The notes under the pieces: model-generated
What the model saw: the letters and a program-made list of their open reading frames with translations, nothing else
Told to the model about the DNA's origin: nothing
The model's database searches: none
In this document: positions 34,693 through 47,046 of the stretch, in pieces
Numbering within the stretch: the stretch's first letter is position 1
Layout of the letters: each line of letters begins with the position of its first letter
Made by a program: the position numbers and the translations under genes
Assembly (NCBI GenBank): GCA_022376515.1
Contig: WTXI01000016.1
Coordinates: forward strand, 583,340-647,339
From: Lactifluus volemus
Lineage: Eukaryota; Basidiomycota; Agaricomycetes; Russulales; Russulaceae
Reading direction: 5' to 3'
DNA: 64,000 bases

Positions 34693-34873
34693 AGTTTGTT
34701 TGTTAATTAAGTTAACTTGAGGTACAGAAAATCCGCCAACTTAAATGACGTACGTAATAAATTATCGAACCGAACCGATCGACTTAGGAACCGGAAGTGC
34801 CCATGGGGGGCAGGCCCTTAAATGAGTAAAGCAAAGTTGCAGTCGCAGTTCTCTATCTCACCCGCCATCAAAG
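34693..34873. promoter_or_regulatory. Divergent promoter, kinase and membrane-protein genes
   Basis: 181 bp between two divergent start codons. Contains TGACGTACGTAA near 34746, which resembles a CRE/ATF-type bZIP site. This reading is motif-based only. Confidence 0.35.
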
Positions 34874-36453
34874 ATGATAAAGATACCCATCTACTCTCTC
34901 TTTTTACTCTCCTTGTTCTCCTTCACAAAGGCATATAGTTGGAAATTCACCTCCCAACCACGCCAATGCCAATCCCTATCAGTCGCCATCACAGGTTCAG
35001 GCCATCCTCCCTACAAGATGACCATCATCCCAACTGGTCCATCCCCTATCCCAAACAACGTCGAAGTCCGCACAATCCTGAATATCCCTTTTAATGGCGA
35101 TACTCTGACATTTCCGCTTACTTACCCTGAAAATTCGTCGTTCGTCGCAGTGGTCAGTTCATTTACATCACACGTCATTTTTTCTCGCTTCCTTATCGCG
35201 TGTCGCGTCATTTAGGTCAGTGACAAAGATGGATTTGGCTCAGGTGGCACCAGCACTCCAGTTACCGTTCTCCAATCGTCAAACTCGAGTTGCTACAATC
35301 CCTCCCAAAGTGTCAAAACCTCTTGGGTATTCAATGTCGATTCCACAATAACCCAGTGTGAATCGGTTAGGTTGTGGTGGGAACCATCTTTCGTTAATGG
35401 GTGAGTACCCTTCAGTCCGCGGCTTCCATTTTTGGCACCCTGATCGTTTCACCACGCAGCACTGTAAACTTTCAAGGGGTCATCCCGGCGGCACATCTTT
35501 TTCCATCCCGCAAGGTCCCCCTTCATCGAACCCCACCACTGGGACTGGTTTCCCTTGGCAAGTGGACATCTCCGGCGGGACCAATATCCTAGTTGTTGCA
35601 AGCGACGATAGAGGGATCGGAAGCGGCGGCAGTGCTCCATTTACTGTGGCATATGCATCCAATAGTTCCTGTCTTAACAGCAATTCACCCTCTTCGACTG
35701 CCGGTAACCCTGCTGGAGGCAGCTATCCCACCAGCATCAGCGACACATCATCAGGCAATGGAGGCACTTCGTATGTTATCGTTTTTTTTGTCCCACGCCG
35801 CCTCGGCTGACACAATATCGGCTTTCGAAGCAACACCGGAAGTATCATTGGTGTGTAATTTTACTGATTCTAGGAGCTTCCATCTCATTGATCGTTTCCT
35901 ATCCCAGGTGGAGTCATAGGTGGGATCCTCGTCGTTGCGCTTGCAGCCGCCTTGTTCGGACTATATCTCCTGCGGAAACGGAAATATTCCGCTATTTCAA
36001 CAGCTCGGCCGGTCAACGTTCTCCAAGACGATGAGGATGGCAACGGGTCGCAGCACGACTTGCCTCAATATTTACCCCGCACCCTTACCTCGTCCCGATC
36101 CTACCGTCGGACGAACCTCCTCTGATGCCGCTTCCACACAGAATCGTCCGCTCTCAATGACCACTGCAGATATTCAACGCCCCCAAACACCCATGAGTGC
36201 CACCTCGGCGACGACAGCCACGCGTAAATCTGCGGCACCCCCTCAACTGCGCCCCGTGAATATAATTCAACATGACGATGCTGGCCCTAGCGAGGGGCCG
36301 ATAGGCCAAGGCGAGCCCGAGACTATCGAGCTCCCACCCGCATACACGAACCTCCGTCCGGCTCGAAGTTCTCCTCTAGCTGCTTCTATACCCACTACTG
36401 CAGCCGATACAGCTGCACCTTCTACTCTGGACTCTGTTATGACGGACTCATGA
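34874..36453 (+). CDS. Single-pass secretory-pathway membrane protein, unknown function
   Basis: A signal peptide (MIKIPIYSLFLLSLFSFTKA) is followed by an extracellular region with repeated short beta-like blocks (AYSWKFTSQPRQCQSLSVAI and PWQVDISGGTNILVVASDDR), N-glycosylation sites and a Ser/Thr-rich stalk. One transmembrane helix follows (GVIGGILVVALAAALFGLYL), then a basic RKRK stop-transfer and a disordered cytosolic tail containing ETIELPPAYTNLRP, a PPxY-like motif. Introns occur near 35154-35217, 35400-35459 and two around 35772-35910 that flank a tiny exon (NTGSIIG). At about 36068-36073 the tail changes frame: one extra T separates HDLPQY from PAPLPRPDPTVG. The architecture is common in Agaricomycete cell-surface proteins whose function is unknown. 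Confidence 0.72.
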
Positions 36454-36853
36454 CACTCAGTTCTTGCTCATTCCATCTATTGTTACCAACCTCCGGCCCC
36501 CTTAGCCGATATCGTTGTGTACACTCCGTCTTCGTTTGTTTGACATGTTCTTCGAACTTTTCCTTTTGCACACACAGCTTTGTAATAGCAATAACTTCCA
36601 TCCTTTGCTCATTTCATTTCCCCCACATGCACATACATATGTACGCCAGTGGACGTTTTCCCTTCGCGACTTGAAAGGCCTTCTATTTAAAGTTAATGTA
36701 GCACATATACGTCGGCGCCGCCCACTTCGTCGTTGAATGGTCCCTCCCCTGCTTGTGACAAAGCACAGCGGGGCGATTGAAAATCCCGTTTAGGCGTTGG
36801 GTGAGATCGACGAGTATATCCAAGGCTGAATGTCATCCGTTTCACCTTAAGGT
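36454..36853. other. Convergent 3' flanks
   Basis: Pyrimidine-rich sequence between two convergent genes, probably both 3' UTRs. No gene seen. Confidence 0.5.
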
Positions 36854-39297
36854 TTATGATGCATCGTCGTCGCCATCGGCCAAGTGGGGCCGTCTTTCTT
36901 GGATAGCTGAAGCGTCTTGCAAAGCAGACAGGTTTGTCACAGGTTTGTCTTCGTCTTCGTCTTCATCTCGGGGAATTTGGTTCAGATATTTGACGACCTG
37001 ATTGTACATCAGTTTGAAACTCTTCGGCTTCGAAGGATAAAAAAAAGACCCACCTCGGCATCAGGCATTCTGAGAAATGGGTAGAATTGTGGGTGGTGGT
37101 TCGTATTGTTGTCGGCGAGATCGTAGACGACGTCAGGTTTTGCGTCTAACCCTTCCAACTCGAGACGGCGCAAGAAGCGCAATGAGTTGTCCGTTCGCGC
37201 GGTACCCCCGTCATACTTGAGCCGAACACGGATCAACTCTGCGACCCGACGAGCGTTGTTGAGCGCGCGACGATCGAGGAACCCACGCAGGACGGCGGTG
37301 TATGCAGCCAACAGCAATGCCTGTTCTTTCTTTCCACCTGCATCGTGCGCGGTGCGGGCCATCTCCGGCTCCACATCTAACCCAGAGTCGGAACCAAGAG
37401 AAGAAGCGCGGTTAAGTTCCTTAATCACGTCGAGCAAGCGTAGAGCCATCTCAGCTTCTCCGTGTCGCGCCTGCAGCGCCGCGGCCGTGCTGAGGAAATG
37501 CGCGCTCGGCGCTATGCCGCGGGCTTGCATGTCGTCAAGGACTTTAAGACCTTGTTTGGGGCCGCTAAGCAACGTGAATCCAACTAGAAACGGACGAAAA
37601 TGCGCGGCGTCGTATCGTTCGGCAGAGGTATCGAAAACTGGCGACCTGTGGCCGTCGTGCTGCTGCTGCCGCCGCCGCCGCTTGTCCAGCTCCTGGTCCT
37701 GGTCCTGGTCCTGGTAATGATGGCGGTTCTGCTCGGCGTCGAGTCGCTGAGATCGTGCGGCGCTGAGCTCGAGGAGCTGGTCGTAGAGGGCGAGAAACTC
37801 TTGTTCGTCCTCGCAGAGCTGGACGAGCGCCGTCCAAACGAGGGAGGTGTGGTGAGTCGTCGGCCATATTTTGCGAGGCAAGTTGAAACGTTGGTTTAGA
37901 CGGATCTCCGGAGGGTGGTACTCGCGTGTCCACAGACGTCGCTTGACATCTTCCACGGCCACCCCGACGAGGTGGAAAAACTTTTCGAATACCCAGAGAA
38001 GATGTTTGAATTCACCGCGCCGATGATGATGCAACATCTCCGCGAGGAGGACCGTGGATGCCGCGGGAAGTGAAAGATTATAGGCGCTGGAGCGAAGCTC
38101 GTTCATCGCGGGGCCACCACGAAGGCCGGTCTTATGAATATCGAAGTAAGGTACAATGTCAGATGCGCTGGGCATTTCTCCAAATTGGGAGCTGCGCTCA
38201 AGGGTGGCCAAAGCGAGCGTTCGGTTCACGGCTGCGTCAAGTCTAAAAGAAATGGGAGGAATCGAGTTGGAGGTAGAAGGGTCCTTATCAGGGAATCGAC
38301 TCTTGGCGACATCGAGCGACTGATGACCAGAGAGTGTCCGAAGTTCTGCTGCAGATTCGTTTAGACCATCAGCCTCGAGCTTCCCTAAGAGGTACTGATA
38401 GGTGTAGTAGGAAAGACGGAAACCATGCTCGTGTGCTCTCTTGGCCACTTGGAAGGCAATTTGGGGTCGACGGGTGTTGCAATGCGTTCGGACAGCAAGG
38501 CTCCATAGCCACTTCGAGTTATTTTTGTATCGACCCTTTGCAACTTGGGAAAGATGATGGTTGTTCTGCATATAGCTATAGTCGGCCGCCGTCATCTCGT
38601 TCAATATGCGTGAACTGACGTCTGGGTGGGCGAAACGCGTCAAGCAAACAACGACAGGCATACCCACGTGGCTGATGTACCCTTTTGACGAAAGGATGAC
38701 GCCAAAGTGAGCTACGGACTCGAGATCCGGTTTACTCGAGTTGAAAAGAAACGACGATTTGAGATCGTTGAAGTTATGAGTCTGATCCTTGCCTTCGGCC
38801 TTGGTAGGAAGGAGAGAGAGCCAATTGGCAAACATCTCCGCACGATTTGGGGGCCAAGGATGTTGGCGTAAGACATTCCAAGCGGCAGCATAATAAGTGA
38901 AACTGGGGCGTATATGTACGTTCATTCCGACCAGCTCTTTTCGCACCGCCTCTGCTTCGGCGAATTCTCCATCTCGCGATAGTTGCTCGAGTAGGTCGCT
39001 CGCATTATGTCGATTCGGAGAGGATAAATCCTTCCTTTGAGGCTTTTGGTTCTGCGCGGAATGAGGTACGCTCACCCTGATGTATTCATCCGACCAAGAC
39101 TCGAATAAAGAAGTGTCGGGAGAAGCAGATGGATAAGGAATTTCTTTGAGAGCCTTCATCGCAGGTGTTTCTTCATCGCCAACGGTCAGCGATGTGCTGA
39201 ACGACTTGAGGTGGGATGCAAAAGAAGACCATAATACAGGTTTGTTAATACGAAAAAAGAGACCATTCGGCAAGGCCAAGATGGCTGGGATCATCAA
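36854..39297 (-). CDS. Mitochondrial PPR-like helical-repeat protein
   Basis: Two exons (39297-37054 and 36997-36854) join in phase to 795 residues. The N-terminus has a presequence-like composition (SFASHLKSFSTSL). The body is helical with degenerate pentatricopeptide-like units, for example DLLEQLSRDGEFAEAEAVRK, QGLKVLDDMQARGIAPSAHF and EMALRLLDVIKELNRAS. Such proteins usually bind organellar RNA or assist mitochondrial ribosomes. A YQDQDQDQELDKRRRRQQQ low-complexity stretch interrupts the C-terminal half and the last exon is acidic (DEDEDED). I cannot name an orthologue. The PPR reading rests on the repeat rhythm and presequence only. It shares an 85-bp divergent promoter with the Swi3/Rsc8-like gene. 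Confidence 0.72.
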
Positions 39298-39382
39298 GGG
39301 TGGGTGTGTGTGATCGTGGGAATGTTATGATTAGTTGATTCATTTCCTTTGCCAAGCCTTGCTCTCGCTCCCTCACCCTCTC
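39298..39382. promoter_or_regulatory. 85-bp bidirectional promoter (PPR-like / Swi3-like)
   Basis: Start codons of the two divergent genes are separated by only 85 bp, so their core promoters must overlap. C/T-rich on the Swi3 side. No clear TATA box. Confidence 0.5.
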
Positions 39383-41565
39383 ATGGATTCACCGAAGCGC
39401 ACCGCTTCCCCTTCTCCTTCTTCTTCAGATACAAAGCGCATAAAATTAAACGTTCCACCACAAAATCAGGGTGCGACACCCGTCGATCCAGAGAACGCCC
39501 CAGGAAAGCGTGCCGAACTGGACCCCATCCAAGGTGGCGAAATCGGGAACCTTCCAAATGACCCACTACCACCACCCGGTCCAGAAACAGGCGGTAAGGT
39601 CAAAGTACTAAAGACGGAGGGTGAAGGTGAGGAGGAAAATCCAGATGTAGAAATGGCAGAAGGAGGAGAAGAAGAGGCAGAATCCGGCGAGGAGAACGAT
39701 GATGAAGACCCCGCTCAGCTCGAAGCCAATCGACAGCGCGTCGAAGATCAGGCCCGAAAGTACCTCGCTGCGCAGACGCACGAGGTTATCATACCTTCAT
39801 ATTCAGCCTGGTTCGACATGTCCAAGATCCACCCTGTCGAGCGACGCGCCCTCCCAGAGTTTTTCAACTCGCGCAACAGATCAAAAACCCCGTCGATCTA
39901 CAAAGACTATCGAGACTTTATGATCAATACATATCGTCTCCGGCCTACCGAATATCTCACTGCCACCGCGTGTCGACGGAATCTTGCCGGCGACGTATGC
40001 GCAATCATGCGTGTACACGCTTTTCTAGAACAGTGGGGTCTCATCAACTACCAGGTGTGTATCATCTCTTATTTACACTACAACTGTCCATCTTAATGCG
40101 GCTTTACCCAGATTGACCCAGAAGCGCGTCCCGCCGCGCTCGCTCCTCCATTTACCGGCCATTTCCGGGTCATCCTCGACACTCCCCGTGGTCTCCAATC
40201 ACTTCATCCAGGAACTCGTCCATCTCAACATCCTAATGCTGCCGTCAATGGCGTCAAAAACCAACCATCCGCTACCCGGCCTCGCTAGAGCTTCGCTCAA
40301 ACATCTATCAGACGACATCAAAAGCTTCACGCCAGATCACCGAGACAGAGGCAAGTGCATTAGCAAACGGCGCAACCTCAGGCGCCGTTAATGGTTCTGC
40401 GGGGCGGAGTATCGCTACCGTGACCTATAAATGCGACACCTGCGGCTCCGACTGCACGGCCATACGGTATCACTCGCTCAAGGTGAAGGACTTTGAGCTC
40501 TGTCAATCTTGCTATCTAGATGGCCGTTTCCCATCAACCATGTTTAGTGGCGACTTCGTCAAACTTTCAAACGCCAGCAACAGCGGAAATGCGCATGGTT
40601 CAGGCAGTGGAGATGGATGGACGGATCAGGAAGTCCTGCTCCTGCTCGAGGCGGTGGAAATGTATGACGACGATTGGTTTGCCATCGAGGCACATGTCGG
40701 CACTCGTTCGTCACAACAATGCATACGCAAGTTCCTTGAACTACCAATCGAAGACACATACCTTGCAAACGAAGGCGAAATGGGCGCGTTACGGTATGCA
40801 CGGGTGCCGTTCGAGCAGGCAGACAACCCTGTGATGAGTGTTGTCGCATTCCTCGCTGGTGTCGTCGGGCCTGGAGTTGCCGCAGAAGCCGCCAAGACCG
40901 CATTACACGACCTCACAGAAGATGGAGAACAATCCAAACCTGTACCGGAGGGCAATGAACACATGGAATCGGAGAAGAAGGACGATGCCCGAAGGATAGT
41001 ATGGACAAGGACGCTACCGAGAGGTCGTCCAGCCTGGCTGATGCTCCTCCAACACCGCTGCTCCTGGAGCCGATGATATGTCTGTCGACGGTCCAGCTCC
41101 GAAGCCTACTCCTGGCGTCCCCCACTCGAAGGTGGTGCGAGCCGCAAATCTAGCCTCAGCTCGTCCGCCAAAGCAGCTTCCGCACTCGCTGATGCGGAGG
41201 AGACTCAGATCCGGTCGACACTCGCTGCGGTGATTAAGCTGACATTGACGAAGCTGGAGCTGAAAATGTTGCAATTTGAAGAGTTGGAGGACATTCTGGA
41301 GGAGGAACGACGGGCGCTGGAGGCGGCGAGGATGGCGCTGGTTAGCGAGCGTGTCGGCCTGAAGCGGTCTCTCGAGGGTGTGCGGGCGGAACTCGCTAGA
41401 CATGCGAACGGCACGGGCAGTGCGAGCGCCGTGGCAGCTGTCGTTGCGCAGACTGGCCTTGGAACAACAGGCCAAGGTCTTCGCGCGACCGAGGTGCAAG
41501 GTGGCGCCATCGTTGAAGGCGAGGGAGGTCCCCTGAGCGGAGGGAACATCGCTGCACTATCTTAA
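39383..41565 (+). CDS. Swi3/Rsc8-type SWIRM-SANT chromatin-remodelling subunit
   Basis: A core scaffold subunit of SWI/SNF or RSC remodellers in the nucleus. Exon 1 is 39383-40054 and exon 2 starts at 40112. Domains in order: acidic N-terminus; SWIRM ([20 protein letters not shown], then [20 protein letters not shown]); ZZ-type finger ([20 protein letters not shown] and [12 protein letters not shown]); SANT ([20 protein letters not shown], then [20 protein letters not shown]); and the C-terminal coiled coil ([20 protein letters not shown]). The frame is broken by a missing base near 40277 (ACCCGG where coding needs one more C). Compared with the partial copy at 46.4 kb, three more single-base losses lie at about 40990, 41044 and 41121. 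These three together restore the frame but leave a stop at 41074. Real decay and assembly error are both possible. Confidence 0.8.
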
Positions 41566-42849
41566 TGGCCACTGCCAGTGGATTGGGTCGTACCTAGTAA
41601 GCGATAATGTGTCATTGTTTGCCCAAATCTGTCTCTCTCACGTTATATTGTGTTTCTCTCCTCTCTCTCTAAGTATTTGTCTGCCGTATAGCCTTAGGAT
41701 CTCGTATACTACCATTATCGCCCCCACCTTTGCTTGCGTTGTGAGTCAGTTAAGCAATGAATGCAGATTAAGGACGTGTGGTTTCGGAGTGGCGTTGCCC
41801 CAACTAGATGTGGAGATGATATCATTGTAACTTGTTGTACACAATACTGTATTCAAAAAAGGGTAGTACATTGCCTAACTTGACTTATAATTAGTAGGAT
41901 CAATCCGAACTTGATTGAGCTGCCATCGCTGCGGCCACAGCTTCTGCACGCTGTGTTAGGTAAAATATTTCATTTCAATCACTGGGATCGACCGTGACCG
42001 CATGACCGCTCGCTCAAGTCGACGGTCTGACATACACACTTCAAACTCAGCTGAGGTGACGGGAACCAGGAGCGGGGAAGACGAAGCACAAGGATATCTA
42101 CATTACTGCCCTCCAAATGACAATATAACTGGTTCAAGGGTGCCAGGGTGGTGAAGAGCGTATGTGCTGTCACAGTGCTATATGACACAGATTTAGAAAA
42201 AAAGTGCTGTAATTACTCGGAAGCTCTAGAAAACACCACAGAAAATTGCTGACGTCAACTACTAAGACAAATTGATTTGTTAGAAGTCAATACCTTGTTC
42301 AGCGGCTCATCTGTAGTTCATTCGCTTGCATTTCAGGTGCGGGTGCCGGAGCAGCGGATGGCAGATGGAACTGCGAGCAGATTCACGAAATAAAATATAA
42401 AATCGTCGTCATTGATTCGTCCGACCGCTTTTGGGCCAAGTCTTAGGAAGTGCGGCGAACTTGAAGGCCCCAAGGTCCACATGTACCATCTGTGTTTCAC
42501 TGGATATGATAAGGAAAGGATATGAAGCATGCCATGGAACGCGCTAAGGACATCTGAACGGATTCACACGGAGGATGCTTCAACGTCCGCCACACCAGCC
42601 TGAGTGGGCGGAACGCCTTGTGGAAAAGGGGTCAATTGCGACATGAAGCCGCATCCATTTCTGGCCGCTGAGTGCCCGTGCATCCCTTCATTCACAACCG
42701 TGTCATTACTCACCTCCCCGAAAATGTCCGGTCGGTCTACCATAATTCCCCCTCCCCTGATTAAAACGCTCGGTGAATGTGAATCAAGTTGTGTCACTGA
42801 TCTGTTCACTGACTTGGGAATAAATAGGGTGTCATGGAAATAGGCAACA
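41566..42849. other. Intergenic stretch, no supported gene
   Basis: The first 300 bases are the 3' flank of the Swi3-like gene and are repeated at 47047-47345. Beyond that I see only short frames without motifs. Confidence 0.4.
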
Positions 42850-44276
42850 CTCGCCTATCCACATCCTCAACGGTGACGTGCTTTTATATATATTTCATGT
42901 CTATCGACTATCCCACACGGAAGAGTATGAAAATGAGGAAGGCATCCAGTGTATTTTTCGGTCCAAGCAGCGCTGGTGGTACAGACTGATACAAGTTTGT
43001 CGACTGTGGCGAAACCTCATTCTTTCATCACCATTGCAGCTAAATCTCAATCTTGTGTGCACTTATGGCGTACCTGTAGCAGACATGCTCGCACATTCAC
43101 CACCTCTGCCTCTCTCCATCTGTTATCACAAGATTGAACGGAGTTAACAGCAGAAGATAAATCGGGCATACTGCTTGCCCTCTCACACCGTGATCGCTTG
43201 CGTCAAATTAACCTTTGTATGCCAACCTCAGATCTGAAAATGCTCAATGAGGTCATAAACAAAGACTCGGAATTCCCAATTCTGGAAGTGATACATATCG
43301 ATTCTCAGACCAAACATATAGCATTTTCTATGCCTACAACATTCCAAGCACCCAAACTACGCCTCTTCATTCTGCGCACAGCAGTTTCACTTCCACTTAG
43401 CTCTCCCTTGCTGACAACTGCCACGGGTCTTGTCACTCTCTTTCTTTCCAATATTCAGGAATCTAGTTATTTCCCACCAAATTATTTGCTGACCTGGCTT
43501 TCCTCTATGCCCCGGCTGGAGGTACTCATAATCGATTTTCTTTCCCCTCTCCCCAACCCCCATTCTGCTAGTGGGGCACAACCTCTCCAGACTCTGAATG
43601 TGATGCCAGTCACACTCACTTACCTTCGCCGGTTTGTGTTCATTGGTACAGCCACATACTTGGAGTGTCTCATTGCTCGGATCAATGCCCCTTTCCTCAG
43701 CATTCTTTTCATCTATCTTATTGATAATCAGCCACTCTCCTTTACCATTCCACACCTCTTGCAGTTCATGCAATCATCCCAGAACCTCAAATTTAGTGCT
43801 GTCAGGCTCGACTTCAATGACTTTTTTTTTCAGGTACGGGCCGATCCCTGGACAGGGAAATTGAAAGGCCCATTGGTCTGGGGATCAAGTGTGAACACCT
43901 GAATCAGCAGGTGGAATTTGCAGTTCAAATCCTCAATACAATTGCACCTGCCCTCTCTGTTGTGAAGCGAGTCACACTCAGCCATGGGCACATTTGAGCC
44001 TTACATGTGGTCGACCGACTAGCGTGGCGTGACCTTCTCAGACTATTTAGCAATGTGAAGATACTTCACGTGCAAGACAAGCTCGTCACTGGGGTTTCTC
44101 ATTCTCTACGATCTGAGGGCGAAGAGCAGCCGCTGGAGCTTCTTCCTAACTTGGAGAAGGTTGGATATTCTGGAGGAAAAGATGCTCGGGACGCATTTGC
44201 TGCATTACTTGATGAACGAGGAGTACTAGCAGGCCTCCCTTTGAGCCTAAGGTTGGTGCATCCTTCGAGGTTCTAA
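42850..44276 (+). pseudogene. Degenerate F-box/LRR-like gene
   Basis: The translation resembles a large Agaricomycete F-box-like family: an F-box start (IHILNGDVLLYIFHVYRL), WWYRLIQVCRLWRNLILSSP, GVPVADMLAHSPPLPL, then leucine-rich repeats (SPLLTTATGLVTLFLSNI, PHLLQFMQSSQNLKFSAV) and the end PLELLPNLEKVGYSGGKDAR. The frame breaks near 43146 (a stop where GAG TTA ACA would continue the gene in another frame) and near 43880-43900, and there is an in-frame TGA near 43996. No intron explains these. With three independent lesions I call it a pseudogene. A functional member would serve as a substrate receptor in an SCF ubiquitin ligase. Confidence 0.72.
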
Positions 44277-44719
44277 CTAGATCAAATATCTCAAGCTCAT
44301 CCAAAGGTACAGTAATTCTTTCTCCCGGATCTTCATAAGCACATCTCTGACACAATTGGCAAGTCACAGCCGGCAAAAGATACACGACGCCAATACTAGG
44401 AGACACGTTTGGCGGCGGGCCATTCAGAGTGACACACGACTCGACATCCGTTGGGAACCTCACACCACGTTAGCTCCCATGTTCATCTACTTTTCCGTTG
44501 ATTCTCCAGGTATAGTTTGAGGCTAGATAACATGTCTGTGATGTACGTAGTACAAGTACACGACTACGATGACTTCTTCCTCATGATCGCGGAGTCATAT
44601 GTACACGTGTATCATCGTGGGACGACCGCGGGAAGCACCTATCTGACCGCACGTGAGCAAGTCCCCCCTTGTCGTCTGCTCCAGGGCAATGTTTCTGAGC
44701 TCTAATATACTCATTTTTG

Positions 44720-46170
44720 GTCCTAGCTCCGTCATGTCACTTTCCCAAGCAGAGGCACTCCTCGAAAACCACAAAAGTCATCGAGCTCGCAGACAAACAA
44801 CGGAAAAAGGTTATAGTTGATCCTGACGAGGTATGTTCACTTGCTTGTCAGTGCCAAGTAAAGCTCTTTGCAAGGTGAACGAAATCGCGTACATCTATCA
44901 GAGAATTGGTTTCCAATGCCTGCTCGAGGCACGGTTTGAAGTTCTTGGCTTTTGCTTCTTCCAAGGCGAACTCGATCCACGGATACTCATATCATACTTC
45001 CCCGACCTTCGCGGCACGTTGTTCGATGCGAACCCGACATTTGAGGTCTTCTCAAGGATCGCCGAATGTATGCCGCTGTACGACTCGATTGACGACATCA
45101 GTACGTTCCCTCCCCTTTCCTCTTTCTCCTCCCCCCTCGCGGCTTCCTCACAACCACAATGACGCCCCCTCCCCTTTGCTGGTTACTAACACGTTGGTCC
45201 TGTACAAACCTAGTCTTTAATTCCCCTTTCCGAGCGTCCACCGCGTCGTCCACGGTTGAGCTCCGTCGTCTGCTTGGGATCGCGGCAAACGAGATGCTCG
45301 AGGGTTTCTGCGCAAGTGGAGTGCGCGAGGTGATTCTAGCTCACTGGCCATACGCGCGGTACGTCGCCCACTTCCCCCCCCCCCTTTCTGATCTGGCTTT
45401 CTGACTCGATTGCGTTTACACGTAGATAGTTGACACCATACTGGCAAAGTTGTTCGCACGAGGCGAGAAAATGATGGACCTCTATGCCCTTCTCGAAGAG
45501 TCAGAAGTGGTCATCCTCCCACAGGTCGAACCAGTCTTCCGCGCAGCTGGTCAATACAGCGCACTTTGCGAGGCGGGGGGAGGATGCTGTGCTGCTGGAC
45601 TTGTGGTCCAAGTGCGCTACAATTTCCTTGCTTTTTAACTCGCTTACAATTGATTAATCGTTTCTTCACGATTTCAGACTTGTAGAGGGCGAATGGACAG
45701 ATCCGGAGATCACAGACCCACTCTCTGACATGTCTCCCTGTTCACTGCAAAACGAAATCGTGTATTGACTTAACGATGGGGGGTCTGGTTGGCGGGCAAA
45801 GAGGAACGTGCTCTCAAGGTGAGGCATCCCACGTGTTCTCTCTTTTTTTTTTTTTTCATTTCTAACCGGCCGACGATAGTTATTGACAGCTCACAGTTCG
45901 GCAAAGCGAGGACAAAAGGCGGAAGACAAAGCAGCAGATCCGGGTGGTGAATCCCTACGTTGCAGCGCGGTTCCTTGAACACCTCGTTCTCTGAAAGAAG
46001 AGAACGGTAAGCCTTTTCTGAGGAATGATTCACCCTTTTATGCATGATAATCTTGCAGGATCCAGCATTTCATACGGAACTTGCACCCATCTGCATCGAT
46101 GAAGTACTTTCTTTCCTCGCTGACGGCGCCACGTCTAAACTCTGGCAAGCAAAAGGTATCTACTTGATCA
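44720..46170 (+). pseudogene. Vps3/Vps39/TGFBRAP1-like gene fragment, copy 1
   Basis: Contains the middle and C-terminal coding pieces of a vacuolar-sorting (HOPS/CORVET-type) protein: RIGFQCLLEARFE, then LDPRILISYFPDLRGTLFDA, YDSIDDI, ELRRLLGIAANEMLEGF, VDTILAKLFARGEKMMDLYA, LLEESEVV, VEPVFRAAGQYSALC, LVEGEWTDPEITDPLSDM and DEVLSFLADGATSKLW. The N-terminal CNH half is absent. Several exons carry frame changes, for example after SALC near 45572 and in the 45750 exon. A truncated, broken copy without a start. Confidence 0.75.
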
Positions 46171-46224
46171 AATCTTCTTTGCGATGACCTGATTTCTTCT
46201 TTCACCCAAGCGGCGTCCTATTCT

Positions 46225-47046
46225 TCCTCGCTCGTCACAACAATGCATATGCAAGTTCCTTGAACTACCATACCAATCGAAGACACATACCTTGCAAACA
46301 AGGTGAAATGGGCGCGTTAAGATGCACGAGTGTTGTCGCATTCCTCGCTGGGGTCGACTTGCCGCAGAAGCCGCCAAGACCGCATTACACGACCTCACAG
46401 AAGATGGAGAACAGTCCAAGCCTGTATCAGAGGGCAATGAACACATGGAATCGGAGAAGAAGGGCGACGCTTCGAAGGATAGTATGGACAAGGACGCTAC
46501 CGAGAAGTCGTCCAGCCTGGCTGATGCCCCCTCCAACACCGCTGCTCCTGGAGCCGATGATATGTCTGTCGACGGTCCAGCTCCGAAGCCTACTCCTGGC
46601 GTCCCCCAACTCGAAGGTGGTGCGAGCCGCAAAGCTAGCCCTCAGCTCGTCCGCCAAAGCAGCTTCCGCACTCGCTGATGCGGAGGAGACTCGGGTCGAC
46701 ACTCGCTGCGGTGATTAAGCTGACGTTGACGAAGCTGGAGCTGAAAATGCTGCAATTTGAAGAGTTGGAGGACATTCTGGAGGAGGAACGGCGGGCGCTG
46801 GAGGCGGCAAGGATGGCGCTAGTTAGCGAGCGCGTCGGCCTGAAGCGGTCTCTCGAGGGTGTGCGGGCGGAACTCGCTAGACATGCGAACGGCACGGGCA
46901 GTGCGAGCGCCGTGGCAGCTGTCGTTGCGCAGACTGGCCTTGGAACAACAGGCCAAGGTCTTCGCGCGACCGAGGTGCAAGGTGGCGCCATCGTTGAAGG
47001 CGAGGGAGGTCCCCTGAGCGGAGGGAACATCGCTGCACTATCTTAA
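46225..47046 (+). pseudogene. Swi3/Rsc8 3' fragment, copy 2
   Basis: Begins inside the SANT domain (SSLVTTMHMQVP, the shifted counterpart of [11 protein letters not shown]) and ends with the same coiled coil and stop as the parent at 41565. It lacks a block of the parent near 46320-46345. It keeps the intact linker reading [18 protein letters not shown] that is frame-shifted in the parent. It then breaks at 46660 (one extra C) and loses five bases near 46690. There is no promoter or start, so it is a pseudogene fragment. Confidence 0.8.

Noticed and set aside
37187..37933. Long frames opposite the PPR-like gene
   Set aside because: Shadows of the real minus-strand coding exon.
44284..44463. 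Minus-strand frame with cysteine-rich text after the F-box pseudogene
   Set aside because: Protein-like in part but only about 60 codons, with no start context or splice partners.
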